From: Brevundimonas sp. PAMC22021
GTDB taxonomy: Bacteria > Pseudomonadota > Alphaproteobacteria > Caulobacterales > Caulobacteraceae
Reading direction: 5' to 3'
Length of the DNA: 64,000 nt
NCBI RefSeq assembly: GCF_019443405.1
Contig: NZ_CP080376.1
Span: forward strand, 1,116,001 to 1,180,000
Under the pieces are notes generated by a model. That model was not told the origin of the DNA. It did no database searches and was given only the letters and a program-made list of their open reading frames with translations. This document shows, in pieces, positions 57,234 through 64,000 of the stretch. How positions within the stretch are numbered: the first letter of the stretch is position 1; each line of letters opens with the position of its first letter. Made by a program: the position numbers and the translations under genes.

Positions 57234-57713
57234 CTAGTCGGGGCGACGCTGACCCGGGACGTCCTCGTCCGTGCGCGGCAGCTGACCACGGCCCACGTTG
57301 CCCAGCAGCTGCTCGAGCACCGACAGCGAACGGCCGCGCGTCGGCGTCTCGCGATCGTTCATCGCGATCTCCTGGCCGTCTTCCAGGCCAAGCGTGCGCA
57401 CCGCCGCGACCTTGCCGTCGGCCTCGTTGAAGGTGATCTCGGTCACGGTGCGGCGCGAGATGGTCGGACGGTTGTAGGTGTAACGCTCGGTCGTCTGGCT
57501 GATGTAGTACCAGACCTGATCCGGCTCGAACGTCGAGGTCGTCGACGGCGAGCCGAGTTGGGCCAGCACCGTCTCCTTGGTGTCCGTACCCGCCACGATG
57601 TCCGCCGGCTTCTTGTCTATGGCCTGAAAGCCGTTGCTGCCGATCGTCGGGGCGCAGGCGGCGGACAGGCCAGCCAGGGCGGAGGCGACGACAAGAGCTT
57701 TGAGACGGGACAT
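57234..57713 (-). CDS. bamE: BamE/SmpA-OmlA outer membrane lipoprotein
   Basis: A 159-residue exported protein with signal peptide and cysteine (VVASALAGLSAAC, Cys about residue 20) expected to be lipidated, followed by the SmpA/OmlA domain: GTDTKETVLAQLGSPSTTSTF and the strand block DQVWYYISQTTERY, TVTEITFNEADGKV. BamE stabilises the BAM complex with BamA and BamD; BamA is encoded at 808-3423. The C-terminal 40 residues are polar and probably disordered. Divergent to the CBP3-like gene. Confidence 0.9.
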   Translation of the reverse strand: MSRLKALVVASALAGLSAACAPTIGSNGFQAIDKKPADIVAGTDTKETVLAQLGSPSTTSTFEPDQVWYYISQTTERYTYNRPTISRRTVTEITFNEADGKVAAVRTLGLEDGQEIAMNDRETPTRGRSLSVLEQLLGNVGRGQLPRTDEDVPGQRRPD

Positions 57714-57798
57714 GATCGAACGCCTGCAACAGGATAAGGTCTTTGACCTAGACGGACCCGCGTCCTAGTTCAACGGCGCGGCGGAAAAGGGGCGTGCC

Positions 57799-58329
57799 AT
57801 GCTGACCAGACTTCTGCGCCCCAAGGTCAAGGACCGCACGGGCGAGGCGCTGTATGCGCTGGCGGTGGCGCAGGCGCGCCAACCGGGCTTCTACACCGCC
57901 CTGGGCGTCGCGGACCGGATCGATTCGCGCTTCGAGCTGTACACCCTGCATGTGCTGCTGCTGGTGCTGCGCTTGCGTGATGAGGGCTCCGGCGAGGGCG
58001 AAGAGGCTGCGCAGGCGCTGTTCGACGCCTATGTCTCTGCCCTGGACCATGCGCTGAGGGAACTCGGCGTCGGCGACGTTTCCGTGGGCAAGAAGATGCG
58101 CAAGCTGGGCGAGGCCCTCTATGGGCGGATGAAGGCGTATGAGGCGCCGCTGCACGCCGGCGACGCCCAGGTCCTGGCCGCCGCGCTGGCGCGGAACGTC
58201 TATGAGACTGACAATGCGGACGCCGCCCGTTCGCTGGCGCAGTATGCGCTGGAGACGCGCGCCGGACTGGCGACGCAGGGCTTGAAAGCGATCAAGAGCG
58301 GGCCGACCTGGCCGGACATTCACCCATGA
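57799..58329 (+). CDS. Ubiquinol-cytochrome c chaperone family protein (CBP3-like)
   Basis: A 176-residue helical protein of the Ubiq_cyt_C_chap family, homologous to mitochondrial Cbp3, which helps assemble cytochrome b of the bc1 complex. Diagnostic stretches are ALYALAVAQARQPGFYTALGV, FELYTLHVLLLVLRLR, DHALRELGVGDVSVGKKMRKLGEA and FYGR-like LYGRMKAYE. No signal peptide. Its stop overlaps the start of yceD by 4 bases (ATGA). The bc1 role in bacteria is inferred from the family. Confidence 0.9.
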   Translation: MLTRLLRPKVKDRTGEALYALAVAQARQPGFYTALGVADRIDSRFELYTLHVLLLVLRLRDEGSGEGEEAAQALFDAYVSALDHALRELGVGDVSVGKKMRKLGEALYGRMKAYEAPLHAGDAQVLAAALARNVYETDNADAARSLAQYALETRAGLATQGLKAIKSGPTWPDIHP

Positions 58330-58844
58330 CCCAGAACCTTCCCTACAGCGAACCCTTGCGCATGAATCAGGTTGGCGTCGGCGTGACGCGCCGACTGGAG
58401 CCGGACGAAGCGACGCGGGCGCGCATCGCGCGGGCGCTGGACCTGCAGGCGCTTGATCGTTTCAGCGCCGACATGACGGTCGAGCCCTCCACCGGCGGCT
58501 GGCGCCTGTCTGGCGTCATCTCGGCCCACGCGGTGCAGAGTTGCGGCCTGACCCTTGAACCCTTGCCCGTGGACGTGAACGAGCGGTTCAGCGTGGGCTT
58601 GGCGGAAACAGCGCCGGACGAGACCTCCGAGATCGAGGTGCTGATGGACGAGGATGCGCCGGACGTGATCGAGGACGGCCGCATCGACCTCGGTCAATAT
58701 GCGGTGGAACAGCTGGCGCTGTCGCTCGACCCCTTTCCGCGCAAGCCCGACGCCGCCTTTGTGCAGCCGGAGGAGCCGGGCGACATCTCTCCCTTTGCGG
58801 TGCTGAAGGGCGTCAAGGATCGCAACGACCCTGGCCAAGGTTGA
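58326..58844 (+). CDS. YceD/DUF177 family protein
   Basis: A 172-residue protein of the YceD (DUF177) family, linked to 23S rRNA accumulation in other organisms. It has the conserved cysteine region ISAHAVQSCGLTLEPLPVDVNERF, an acidic stretch EIEVLMDEDAPDV, and the family element IDLGQYAVEQLALSLDPFPRKP. In most bacteria rpmF (L32) follows; here plsX follows after 74 bases and rpmF is absent, the usual alphaproteobacterial arrangement. Confidence 0.9.
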   Translation: MTQNLPYSEPLRMNQVGVGVTRRLEPDEATRARIARALDLQALDRFSADMTVEPSTGGWRLSGVISAHAVQSCGLTLEPLPVDVNERFSVGLAETAPDETSEIEVLMDEDAPDVIEDGRIDLGQYAVEQLALSLDPFPRKPDAAFVQPEEPGDISPFAVLKGVKDRNDPGQG

Positions 58845-58918
58845 CGCGACCGCCGCCTCGTTCCACACGCCCCTTCTTTCCAGCGCTGCGACAAACGGCG
58901 CGATTGCCTGAGGTTTCC

Positions 58919-59992
58919 TTGCCGTCGCCAGTCACAATCTCGCTCGACGCCATGGGCGGCGACCACGGTCCATCGATCGTGGTGGCCGGGGTCCGAGACT
59001 ACATCCGGCGCTACGGCGGTGAGGGCGTCCGCTTCGTCCTGCACGGCGACCAGCAGGCAATCTCGCGCGAGCTCACGCGGTGCCGGCTGTCGGCCGAGGT
59101 CTGCGAGGTGCGGCATACCGACAAGGTGGTCGCCATGGACGAAAAGCCCGCCCAGGCCATGCGCCGCGGCAAGGGCTCCAGCCTGTGGAACGCCATCGAA
59201 CAGGTAAAGGCGGGAGAGGCGGGCGCCGTCGTCTCGGCCGGCAACACCGGCGCCTTGATGGCGATCTCAAAGCTGATCCTGCGCATGTCTGCGCCGGGGC
59301 TCGAGCGACCCGCGATCGTCGCCAGCTGGCCGACGTTTCGCGGCGTCACCGCCGTGCTGGACGTGGGCGCCAATATCGACAGCGACGCCGAGCAGTTGGT
59401 CGAATTCGCCATCATGGGCGAGGCCTTCCAGAGTGCGGTGCATGGCGTGGAGCGTCCGACCGTCGGCCTGCTGAACGTCGGCTCCGAGGACATGAAGGGC
59501 CACGAGGAGGTGCGCGAGGCGCACCGTCTTCTGCGCGAAGGCGCCTTCGGCATCGCCTACCACGGCTTTGTCGAGGGCGACGATATCGCAAAGGGAACGG
59601 TCGACGTGGTGGTCACCGACGGCTTCACCGGCAATATCGCGCTCAAGACGGCGGAGGGCACGGCGCGGTTCGTCGGCGCCCTGCTGAAAGAGGCGCTGAC
59701 TTCGGGTCTGCAATCAAAGATCGGCGCGCTGATCGCCTATCCGGCCCTGCGCAAGATGCGCCGGCGCATGGACCCCAGCGCCGTAAACGGCGGCCCCCTG
59801 CTGGGGCTGAACGGGATCGTAGTGAAGAGCCACGGCGGGGCGGACGCGGCCGGCTTCGGCAACGCCATCCGCATCGCGGTCGACCTGGCCCGCAGCGACT
59901 ACATGACCAAGGTCAGCGCGGGCCTGCAGCGGCTCGGCAGCGTCGTCGAACAGACACGGGCCCACCCCGAATCCAGCGAGACGGTTCAATGA
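58919..59992 (+). CDS. plsX: Phosphate acyltransferase PlsX
   Basis: Makes acyl-phosphate from acyl-ACP for PlsY in phospholipid synthesis. The 357-residue protein from the TTG at 58919 starts PSPVTISLDAMGGDHGPSIV; TGAGG 5 bases upstream supports this start over an earlier TTG (58841). Conserved blocks are VVSAGNTGALMAISK, TAVLDVGANIDSDAEQLVEFA, GTVDVVVTDGFTGNIALKT and GLNGIVVKSHGGADA. It overlaps fabH by 4 bases, the standard plsX-fabH pair. Confidence 0.96.
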   Translation: MPSPVTISLDAMGGDHGPSIVVAGVRDYIRRYGGEGVRFVLHGDQQAISRELTRCRLSAEVCEVRHTDKVVAMDEKPAQAMRRGKGSSLWNAIEQVKAGEAGAVVSAGNTGALMAISKLILRMSAPGLERPAIVASWPTFRGVTAVLDVGANIDSDAEQLVEFAIMGEAFQSAVHGVERPTVGLLNVGSEDMKGHEEVREAHRLLREGAFGIAYHGFVEGDDIAKGTVDVVVTDGFTGNIALKTAEGTARFVGALLKEALTSGLQSKIGALIAYPALRKMRRRMDPSAVNGGPLLGLNGIVVKSHGGADAAGFGNAIRIAVDLARSDYMTKVSAGLQRLGSVVEQTRAHPESSETVQ

Positions 59993-60966
59993 GCGTCATC
60001 CGCAGCGCGATCACCGGCGTCGGCTCGTATCTGCCCGAAGAGATCGTGACCAACGCCGATCTGGCCAAGGTCGTAGACACGTCCGACGAATGGATCGTCG
60101 AACGCACCGGCATACGGCAACGCCACAGGGCTCGGCCCGATCAGCCCACCAGCGACCTTGCCGTCGAGGCCGCCAAGAAGGCGCTGGAGGATGCGGGACG
60201 CACGGCCGCCGATGTCGATCTGATCATCGTGGCGACCACCACGCCGGACATGACCTTTCCGGCCGTCGCCTCCATCGTGCAGCGCAAGCTGGGCACGGGC
60301 GTCGGCATCGCCTTTGACGTGCAGGCGGTGTGCTCGGGCTTCGTTTATGCGCTGAGCGTCGCCGATGGCTTTGTCGCGCGCGGCATGTCGAAATGCGCCC
60401 TTGTCATCGGCGCTGAAGAGATGACGCGGCTGATGGACTGGACCGACCGCACCACCTGCGTGCTGTTCGGCGACGGCGCCGGCTGCGTGGTGGTGGAGCC
60501 GCGCGAAGGGCAGGGCACGGCGCAGGATCAGGGACTGCTCGGCTTCGCCTTGCGCTGCGACGGCTCCAAGACCGACCTGCTTTACGTGGACGGCGGACCG
60601 GCCTCGACTGGTACGGTGGGACATCTGCGCATGGCGGGCAACCAGGTGTTCCGCCACGCCGTGGTGAACATCGCCGAGGGCATCACCGCCACCTGCGAGG
60701 TCGCCGGGGTTACGGTGCCCGAGGTGGACTGGTTCGTGCCCCACCAGGCCAATCAGCGCATCATCAAGGGCGTGGGCGACCGGCTGGGCCTGGACGAGAA
60801 CAAGGTGATCTCCACGGTCGCCGAACACGCCAACACCTCGGCCGCGTCCATCCCCCTGGCGCTGGACGCCGCGATCCGCGACGGTCGGATCAAGCGGGGC
60901 GATCTGGTGCTGCTGGAAGCGATGGGCGGCGGCCTGACCTGGGGCGCCTGCGCGATCAGGCTATAA
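59989..60966 (+). CDS. fabH: 3-Oxoacyl-ACP synthase III
   Basis: Starts fatty acid synthesis by condensing acetyl-CoA with malonyl-ACP. The 325-residue thiolase-fold protein has the Cys-His-Asn triad: Cys115 (VQAVCSGFVYAL), His252 (VPHQANQRI) and Asn282 (EHANTSAASIPLAL). It begins SVIRSAITGVGSYLPEE at the ATG overlapping plsX. Length is normal. ihfA follows 62 bases later. Confidence 0.97.
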   Translation: MSVIRSAITGVGSYLPEEIVTNADLAKVVDTSDEWIVERTGIRQRHRARPDQPTSDLAVEAAKKALEDAGRTAADVDLIIVATTTPDMTFPAVASIVQRKLGTGVGIAFDVQAVCSGFVYALSVADGFVARGMSKCALVIGAEEMTRLMDWTDRTTCVLFGDGAGCVVVEPREGQGTAQDQGLLGFALRCDGSKTDLLYVDGGPASTGTVGHLRMAGNQVFRHAVVNIAEGITATCEVAGVTVPEVDWFVPHQANQRIIKGVGDRLGLDENKVISTVAEHANTSAASIPLALDAAIRDGRIKRGDLVLLEAMGGGLTWGACAIRL

Positions 60967-61028
60967 GGCGCGCTTGATTTCGGCGCGCCTCGGCGGCCTT
61001 ATGTCGATGGCGCGATCTGGAGATGCGG

Positions 61029-61337
61029 ATGTCCGAACAGAAGACCCTGACCCGGGCCGACTTGTGCGAAGCCGTCCACATGGAGGTTGGCCTGTCGCGG
61101 CACGAATGCTCCAGCCTGGTTGAACGCACCCTGGAGATGATCGTGGAGTCGCTGGAACGCGGCGAACTGGTCAAGCTGTCCGGCTTTGGCGTGTTCCAGG
61201 TGCGCGAAAAGCGCGCCCGCATGGGCCGCAATCCGAAGACGGGCGAACCGGCCGCGATCAATCCCCGCCGCGTCATCAGCTTCCGCGCCTCGCAGATCAT
61301 GAAGGCTCGTGTCCACGACGCCGGCGCCTGCGATTGA
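61029..61337 (+). CDS. ihfA: Integration host factor subunit alpha
   Basis: DNA-bending nucleoid protein that forms IHF with IhfB. The 102-residue protein has [26 protein letters not shown], the [22 protein letters not shown] arm (key words [18 protein letters not shown]) containing the proline that intercalates in DNA. Two ATGs compete (61023, 61029); GGAG at 61019-61022 is 6 bases from the second and abuts the first, so 61029 is used. Its stop overlaps the merR ATG (TGATG). Confidence 0.95.
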   Translation: MSEQKTLTRADLCEAVHMEVGLSRHECSSLVERTLEMIVESLERGELVKLSGFGVFQVREKRARMGRNPKTGEPAAINPRRVISFRASQIMKARVHDAGACD

Positions 61338-61735
61338 TGGCGGCTGCGCCGTCGGGAAAGAGCGCCGCCGCCTTTCGCACCATCTCGGAAGCGGCCGAGG
61401 CCGTCGGCGCGCCCCAGCATGTGCTGCGGTTCTGGGAAACGAAGTTCGCCTTCGTTGCGCCCGTCAAACGTGCGGGCGGCCGACGCTTCTATCGTCCCGC
61501 CGACATCGAAACGTTGAAGGCGATCCGGCGGCTGCTGCACGACGAAGGCATGACAATCCGGGGCGTAGAGCGGCTTTACCAGGCCGGCGGCCTGAAGCGA
61601 ATCCTCGGCGAGGAGGCGACCGTCGGCCACGCTCGGGCCAGCATCGATGGGTCTGCGCCGGCGGATGATCTGCAGTCGCTCCTGGCCGAACTCGAGGCGG
61701 CGGCGACGCGGCTGAACGCGGTTCTGAAGCGATAG
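61337..61735 (+). CDS. MerR-family transcriptional regulator
   Basis: A 132-residue DNA-binding protein with the MerR winged helix: [56 protein letters not shown] (key word [10 protein letters not shown]), then a short coiled-coil C terminus ([20 protein letters not shown]) instead of a metal-binding domain. The lack of sensor cysteines makes metal sensing unlikely. It is coupled to ihfA by a one-base overlap, a common alphaproteobacterial pair; its targets are not known to me. Confidence 0.9.
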   Translation: MAAAPSGKSAAAFRTISEAAEAVGAPQHVLRFWETKFAFVAPVKRAGGRRFYRPADIETLKAIRRLLHDEGMTIRGVERLYQAGGLKRILGEEATVGHARASIDGSAPADDLQSLLAELEAAATRLNAVLKR

Positions 61736-61757
61736 CGAACACGGGCGCGTTTTGCGT

Positions 61758-61786
61758 TTGCGGCCCGGCTGAGTCGCCTCTATAGG
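61758..61786 (+). promoter_or_regulatory. Predicted promoter of tRNA-Pro
   Basis: TTGCGG (61758-61763) and TATAGG (61781-61786) are separated by 17 bases and placed 9 bases before the mature tRNA 5' end, an ideal housekeeping promoter position for a tRNA gene. Confidence 0.6.
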
Positions 61787-61795
61787 GAGCGCCTT

Positions 61796-61872
<77 letters not shown>

Positions 61873-61879
61873 TTTGGAT

Positions 61880-61912
61880 AAAGCCCGCGATTTCGGTCGC
61901 GGGCTTTTCTGT
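61880..61912 (+). terminator. Rho-independent terminator after tRNA-Pro
   Basis: AAAGCCCGCGA pairs with TCGCGGGCTTT around a TTTCGG loop and is followed by TCTGTTTC. It lies 7 bases after the tRNA CCA end and 8 bases before the convergent DUF2842 stop, whose transcript it may also end. Confidence 0.9.
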
Positions 61913-61919
61913 TTCGGCC

Positions 61920-62114
61920 CTAGCCGCGCTCGGCCCATTTCAGCAGCGGGATCAGGGGCAGGCCCCAGGCCGTGCCGCCGATGGCGAAGAACAGGAAGTC
62001 CAGCAGCGCCGAGGCGGGAAACAGGCCTCGCAGCGCGATCAGCACCCAGACCCAGAAGGCGAGAAAAGCCAGAACGCCCATCGCCGCCACGAACCGGCGG
62101 GCGCGCGCACCCAT
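61920..62114 (-). CDS. DUF2842 family small membrane protein
   Basis: A 64-residue protein with a basic start (MGARARRFVAAM), two membrane helices (VLAFLAFWVWVLIALRG and LLDFLFFAIGGTAWGLPLIP) and a short C terminus LLKWAERG. It matches the shape and length I associate with DUF2842, a small alphaproteobacterial membrane family of unknown function. The ATG overlaps the stop of the upstream gene by one base (TGATG), so the two are coupled. Confidence 0.8.
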   Translation of the reverse strand: MGARARRFVAAMGVLAFLAFWVWVLIALRGLFPASALLDFLFFAIGGTAWGLPLIPLLKWAERG

Positions 62115-62365
62115 CAGCGTTTGCTCCGGAACAGGAAAAAGGCGACGAGGCAGAACACCGCCCCGCCCATGGCCCAGGGAACCCACGCCCAACTGTCGGT
62201 GATCGCCATGGCGAAGACGCGCACCGCCAGAAACCAGCCGCACACCGCGCCCGTCGCGGACACCAGAGACGTCGCCAGAAGCCCTCGCCGGCCTGTCAGA
62301 AAGTCGGCGATGGCCGCCAGCAACAGGGCGCCCACGGCGGCGGTGATGATCTCGGCGTACTCCAA
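62114..62365 (-). CDS. Small multi-pass membrane protein of unknown function
   Basis: From a TTG at 62365 (AGAGGA about 6 bases upstream) the frame gives 83 residues, EYAEIITAAVGALLLAAIAD, then GLLATSLVSATGAVCGWFLAV and WAWVPWAMGGAVFCLVAFFLF: three predicted helices with a basic C terminus (RSKR). The frame extends upstream to 62443 in a basic, non-hydrophobic stretch that is less convincing. It is coupled to the DUF2842 gene and diverges from ctaA. I recognise no family. Confidence 0.65.
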   Translation of the reverse strand: MEYAEIITAAVGALLLAAIADFLTGRRGLLATSLVSATGAVCGWFLAVRVFAMAITDSWAWVPWAMGGAVFCLVAFFLFRSKR

Positions 62366-62493
62366 GCCTGTCCTCTCATGGCGCAAGTGCGCCGTTAACT
62401 TAAAGCGACTCGATCTCGCCGCTCGAGCGGGGCATACCGCCACGGTCGCATCAACGATGACGGCACCATAGTCGGGTCAGCAGCAGGCGTCGA

Positions 62494-63594
62494 ATGAACC
62501 GTTTCGGGTCCTATGATCGCAGTCGCGTCGTGGCCGCGTGGCTGTTCGCCACAGCCGCCATGGTGTTCGTGATGGTGGTGATCGGCGGGGTGACGCGGCT
62601 GACGGGATCGGGCCTGTCCATCACGGAATGGAAGCCGATCATGGGTGCGATCCCGCCGCTGAACACAGCCGACTGGCTGGAGGCCTTCAACAAGTACAAG
62701 CAGATTCCGCAGTACGCGCAGGTCAACGTCGGCATGAGCCTGGCCGAGTTCCAGGGCATCTTCTGGTGGGAGTGGCTTCACCGGCTGGTGGGGCGCGCGA
62801 TCGGCCTGGTGTTCGGCCTGCCGCTGGTGGCGTTTCTGCTGTTCCGGTTCGCGTCGCCGCGCTCGCGCCTGCGTCGCTGGGCCATGCCGGACCGGCTCAT
62901 CTGGCGCTGCGTGCTGCTGCTGGCGCTGGGCGGGCTGCAGGGACTGATCGGCTGGTGGATGGTGTCCAGCGGCCTGTCCGAGCGGGTCAGTGTGGCGCCG
63001 GAGCGGCTGGCGGTGCACTTGGGCCTCGCATTTGTCCTGTTCGCCGCCCTGATCTGGACGGGGCTGGAGGCCTGGTTCGGAGAGGACCATGGCCGTCCAC
63101 CCGCCGGCTGGGCCAGGGGCGCGGGCCTGCTGTTCGGCCTTGTCTTCCTGCAATGCCTGCTGGGAGCTCTGGTTGCGGGCGGCAAGGCCGGGCTGGTCTA
63201 TACCGATTGGCCGCTGATGAACGGGCAGGTGCTGCCGCCGGCGGATTGGAGCCTGGGCGTCGGCGCCTTTCTGCACGATCAGGCGCTGACGCAGTTCAAC
63301 CATCGGCTCGGCGCCTATGCTCTGCTGATCGTCGCCTCGATCTACGCTTTTCAGGCCTGGCGCTGGCGCGTCGCCGAAGGGATGGGGGCAGGGGCCTTCA
63401 CCGTCGCCGGCGCGGTGTGGCTGCAGGCGGTCTTGGGCGTGGTCACCCTGATTCATGCCGTGCCGTTGTCCTTGGGCGCGCTGCACCAGGCGGGCGCGGC
63501 CTTGGTCCTGGCGGCCGTGACCGCGAACCTGTGGATCGTGTTGCGCTCTCAGCCGCGCATTTTCATGAGCGGACCTCGCGCGGTAGGTCGCTAA
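62494..63594 (+). CDS. ctaA: Heme A synthase (CtaA/COX15 type)
   Basis: Inner-membrane enzyme oxidising the C8 methyl of heme O to heme A for aa3-type cytochrome oxidases. The 366-residue protein has eight predicted helices, and the COX15 blocks GGVTRLTGSGLSITEWKPI (about 31-49), FWWEWLHRLVGR, LGLAFVLFAALIW preceded by AVHLG, and LTQFNHRLGAYA and LGALHQAGAALVL. The four conserved histidines in these blocks bind heme. This indicates aerobic respiration with an aa3 oxidase encoded elsewhere. Confidence 0.96.
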   Translation: MNRFGSYDRSRVVAAWLFATAAMVFVMVVIGGVTRLTGSGLSITEWKPIMGAIPPLNTADWLEAFNKYKQIPQYAQVNVGMSLAEFQGIFWWEWLHRLVGRAIGLVFGLPLVAFLLFRFASPRSRLRRWAMPDRLIWRCVLLLALGGLQGLIGWWMVSSGLSERVSVAPERLAVHLGLAFVLFAALIWTGLEAWFGEDHGRPPAGWARGAGLLFGLVFLQCLLGALVAGGKAGLVYTDWPLMNGQVLPPADWSLGVGAFLHDQALTQFNHRLGAYALLIVASIYAFQAWRWRVAEGMGAGAFTVAGAVWLQAVLGVVTLIHAVPLSLGALHQAGAALVLAAVTANLWIVLRSQPRIFMSGPRAVGR

Positions 63595-63599
63595 AGCAA

Positions 63600-63632
63600 G
63601 GTATTTTGATACCGCATGCATTTTCCTATGCG
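63600..63632. other. AT-rich stretch with two small adjacent hairpins after ctaA
   Basis: GGTAT-TTTG-ATACC (63600-63613) and CGCAT...ATGCG (63613-63632) lie back to back right after the ctaA stop, in a locally AT-rich 50 bases. They could be a weak terminator of ctaA or part of the rplM upstream region. Confidence 0.35.
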
Positions 63633-63672
63633 ATAACAACGCGATAGAACAAGGCGGGTCTCCCGCGCTGCA

Positions 63673-63701
63673 TTGACGTGGATGGGCGCCTCCTGTATCA
63701 G
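63673..63701 (+). promoter_or_regulatory. Predicted promoter of rplM
   Basis: TTGACG (63673-63678) and TATCAG (63696-63701) are separated by 17 bases, about 60 bases before the rplM ATG. The -35 matches the alphaproteobacterial housekeeping consensus; the -10 is moderate. Confidence 0.5.
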
Positions 63702-63762
63702 CGCGCCTTCCTTCGGTTCCCCAGCGGAGCCGGACCCGATTTCGTCTTCCAGGAACCACCTC

Positions 63763-64000
63763 ATGCTGAAGAGCACCACGGCTTCGTTGAAGCCGGCCGA
63801 GGTCGAGAAGAAGTGGATCCACATCGACGCCGAAGGCGTCGTGGTGGGCCGCCTCGCGACCTTTATCGCCAACCGCCTGCGCGGCAAGCACCGCGGCGAC
63901 TACACCCCGCACGTCGATTGCGGCGACTATGTCGTCGTGACCAATGTCGACAAGGTGGTGTTCACCGGCAAGAAGTCGACCGACAAGGTCTACTATCGCC
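63763..64000 (+). CDS. rplM: 50S ribosomal protein L13, N-terminal part (3' end outside window)
   Basis: The first 79 codons of L13: [20 protein letters not shown], then [38 protein letters not shown] and [18 protein letters not shown], all conserved in L13. AGGAA lies 7 bases before the ATG. rpsI normally follows and would lie beyond the window. Confidence 0.97.
   Translation, partial: MLKSTTASLKPAEVEKKWIHIDAEGVVVGRLATFIANRLRGKHRGDYTPHVDCGDYVVVTNVDKVVFTGKKSTDKVYYR

Noticed and set aside
62394..62406. CtrA binding site upstream of ctaA (GTTAACTTAAAG)
   Set aside because: The two TTAA halves are far closer than the required seven-base spacing, so it is not a valid TTAA-N7-TTAA box.

Overview
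The window is a GC-rich (roughly two thirds G+C), gene-dense chromosomal segment with about 71 protein genes, one tRNA and no gene-free stretch above about 215 bases. Gene content and order point to an alphaproteobacterium of the Caulobacterales, most likely Brevundimonas- or Caulobacter-like. The indicators are LpxI in the lipid A cluster, a GTTC-N7-GTTC SOS box at lexA, ALA synthase (C4 pathway) hemA, a DUF6898 gene, the CBP3-yceD-plsX-fabH-ihfA-merR order, and GTG/TTG starts with many 1- and 4-base stop/start overlaps. This placement is inference from the sequence only.

Layout. 1-8319 (+): envelope biogenesis operon rseP(partial)-bamA-skp-lpxD-fabZ-lpxA-lpxI-lpxB. 8338-14007: gltA and gltX (minus), divergent comEC, and lexA with its SOS box. 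14117-20271 (minus): ppiD-like chaperone, trpE, trpG, trpD, trpC, with a small membrane-protein gene on the opposite strand between trpE and trpG. 20423-23703 (+): tpiA, secG, pyrG and a 41-residue membrane peptide. 23745-25545 (minus): two exported His/Cys-rich proteins that look metal-associated. 25602-34761: oligopeptidase B-like protease, trypsin-like protein, acyl-CoA dehydrogenase, cytochrome b561, TsaC/Sua5, YaaA, FAD-linked oxidase, Nudix. 34822-39666: SPFH/NfeD pair, rnhA, tatABC, beta-lactamase-like hydrolase. 39724-44749: glnB-glnA (minus), NAD(P)HX dehydratase, parC. 44762-47943: bpt, motB, flavin reductase, 3-hydroxyisobutyrate dehydrogenase-like enzyme. 47940-56760: hemB facing away from hemA, then DUF6898, glyA, nrdR, the rib operon, nusB, thiL. 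56798-64000: small exported protein, bamE, CBP3-like chaperone, yceD, plsX, fabH, ihfA, merR, tRNA-Pro(GGG), DUF2842, ctaA and the start of rplM.

The genes cooperate in recognisable modules: outer membrane assembly (BamA, BamE, Skp, RseP, PpiD-like) with lipid A synthesis (LpxD/A/I/B, FabZ); tryptophan synthesis; nitrogen control (GlnB/GlnA); heme and glycine metabolism (HemA, HemB, GlyA, CtaA); riboflavin synthesis; fatty acid and phospholipid initiation (PlsX, FabH); and Tat export.

No mobile element, prophage, CRISPR array or defence island is visible, and I do not see a clearly new multi-gene system. The most interesting points are a riboflavin operon that appears to lack both early GTP-branch activities (RibD without a deaminase domain, RibB with a C-terminal domain that has lost the GTP cyclohydrolase II zinc cysteines), a small antisense-oriented gene in the trp cluster whose Shine-Dalgarno lies in a hairpin, a metal-associated exported pair, a trypsin-like protein with no export signal, and an alanine in ParC at the position equivalent to the quinolone-determining serine.
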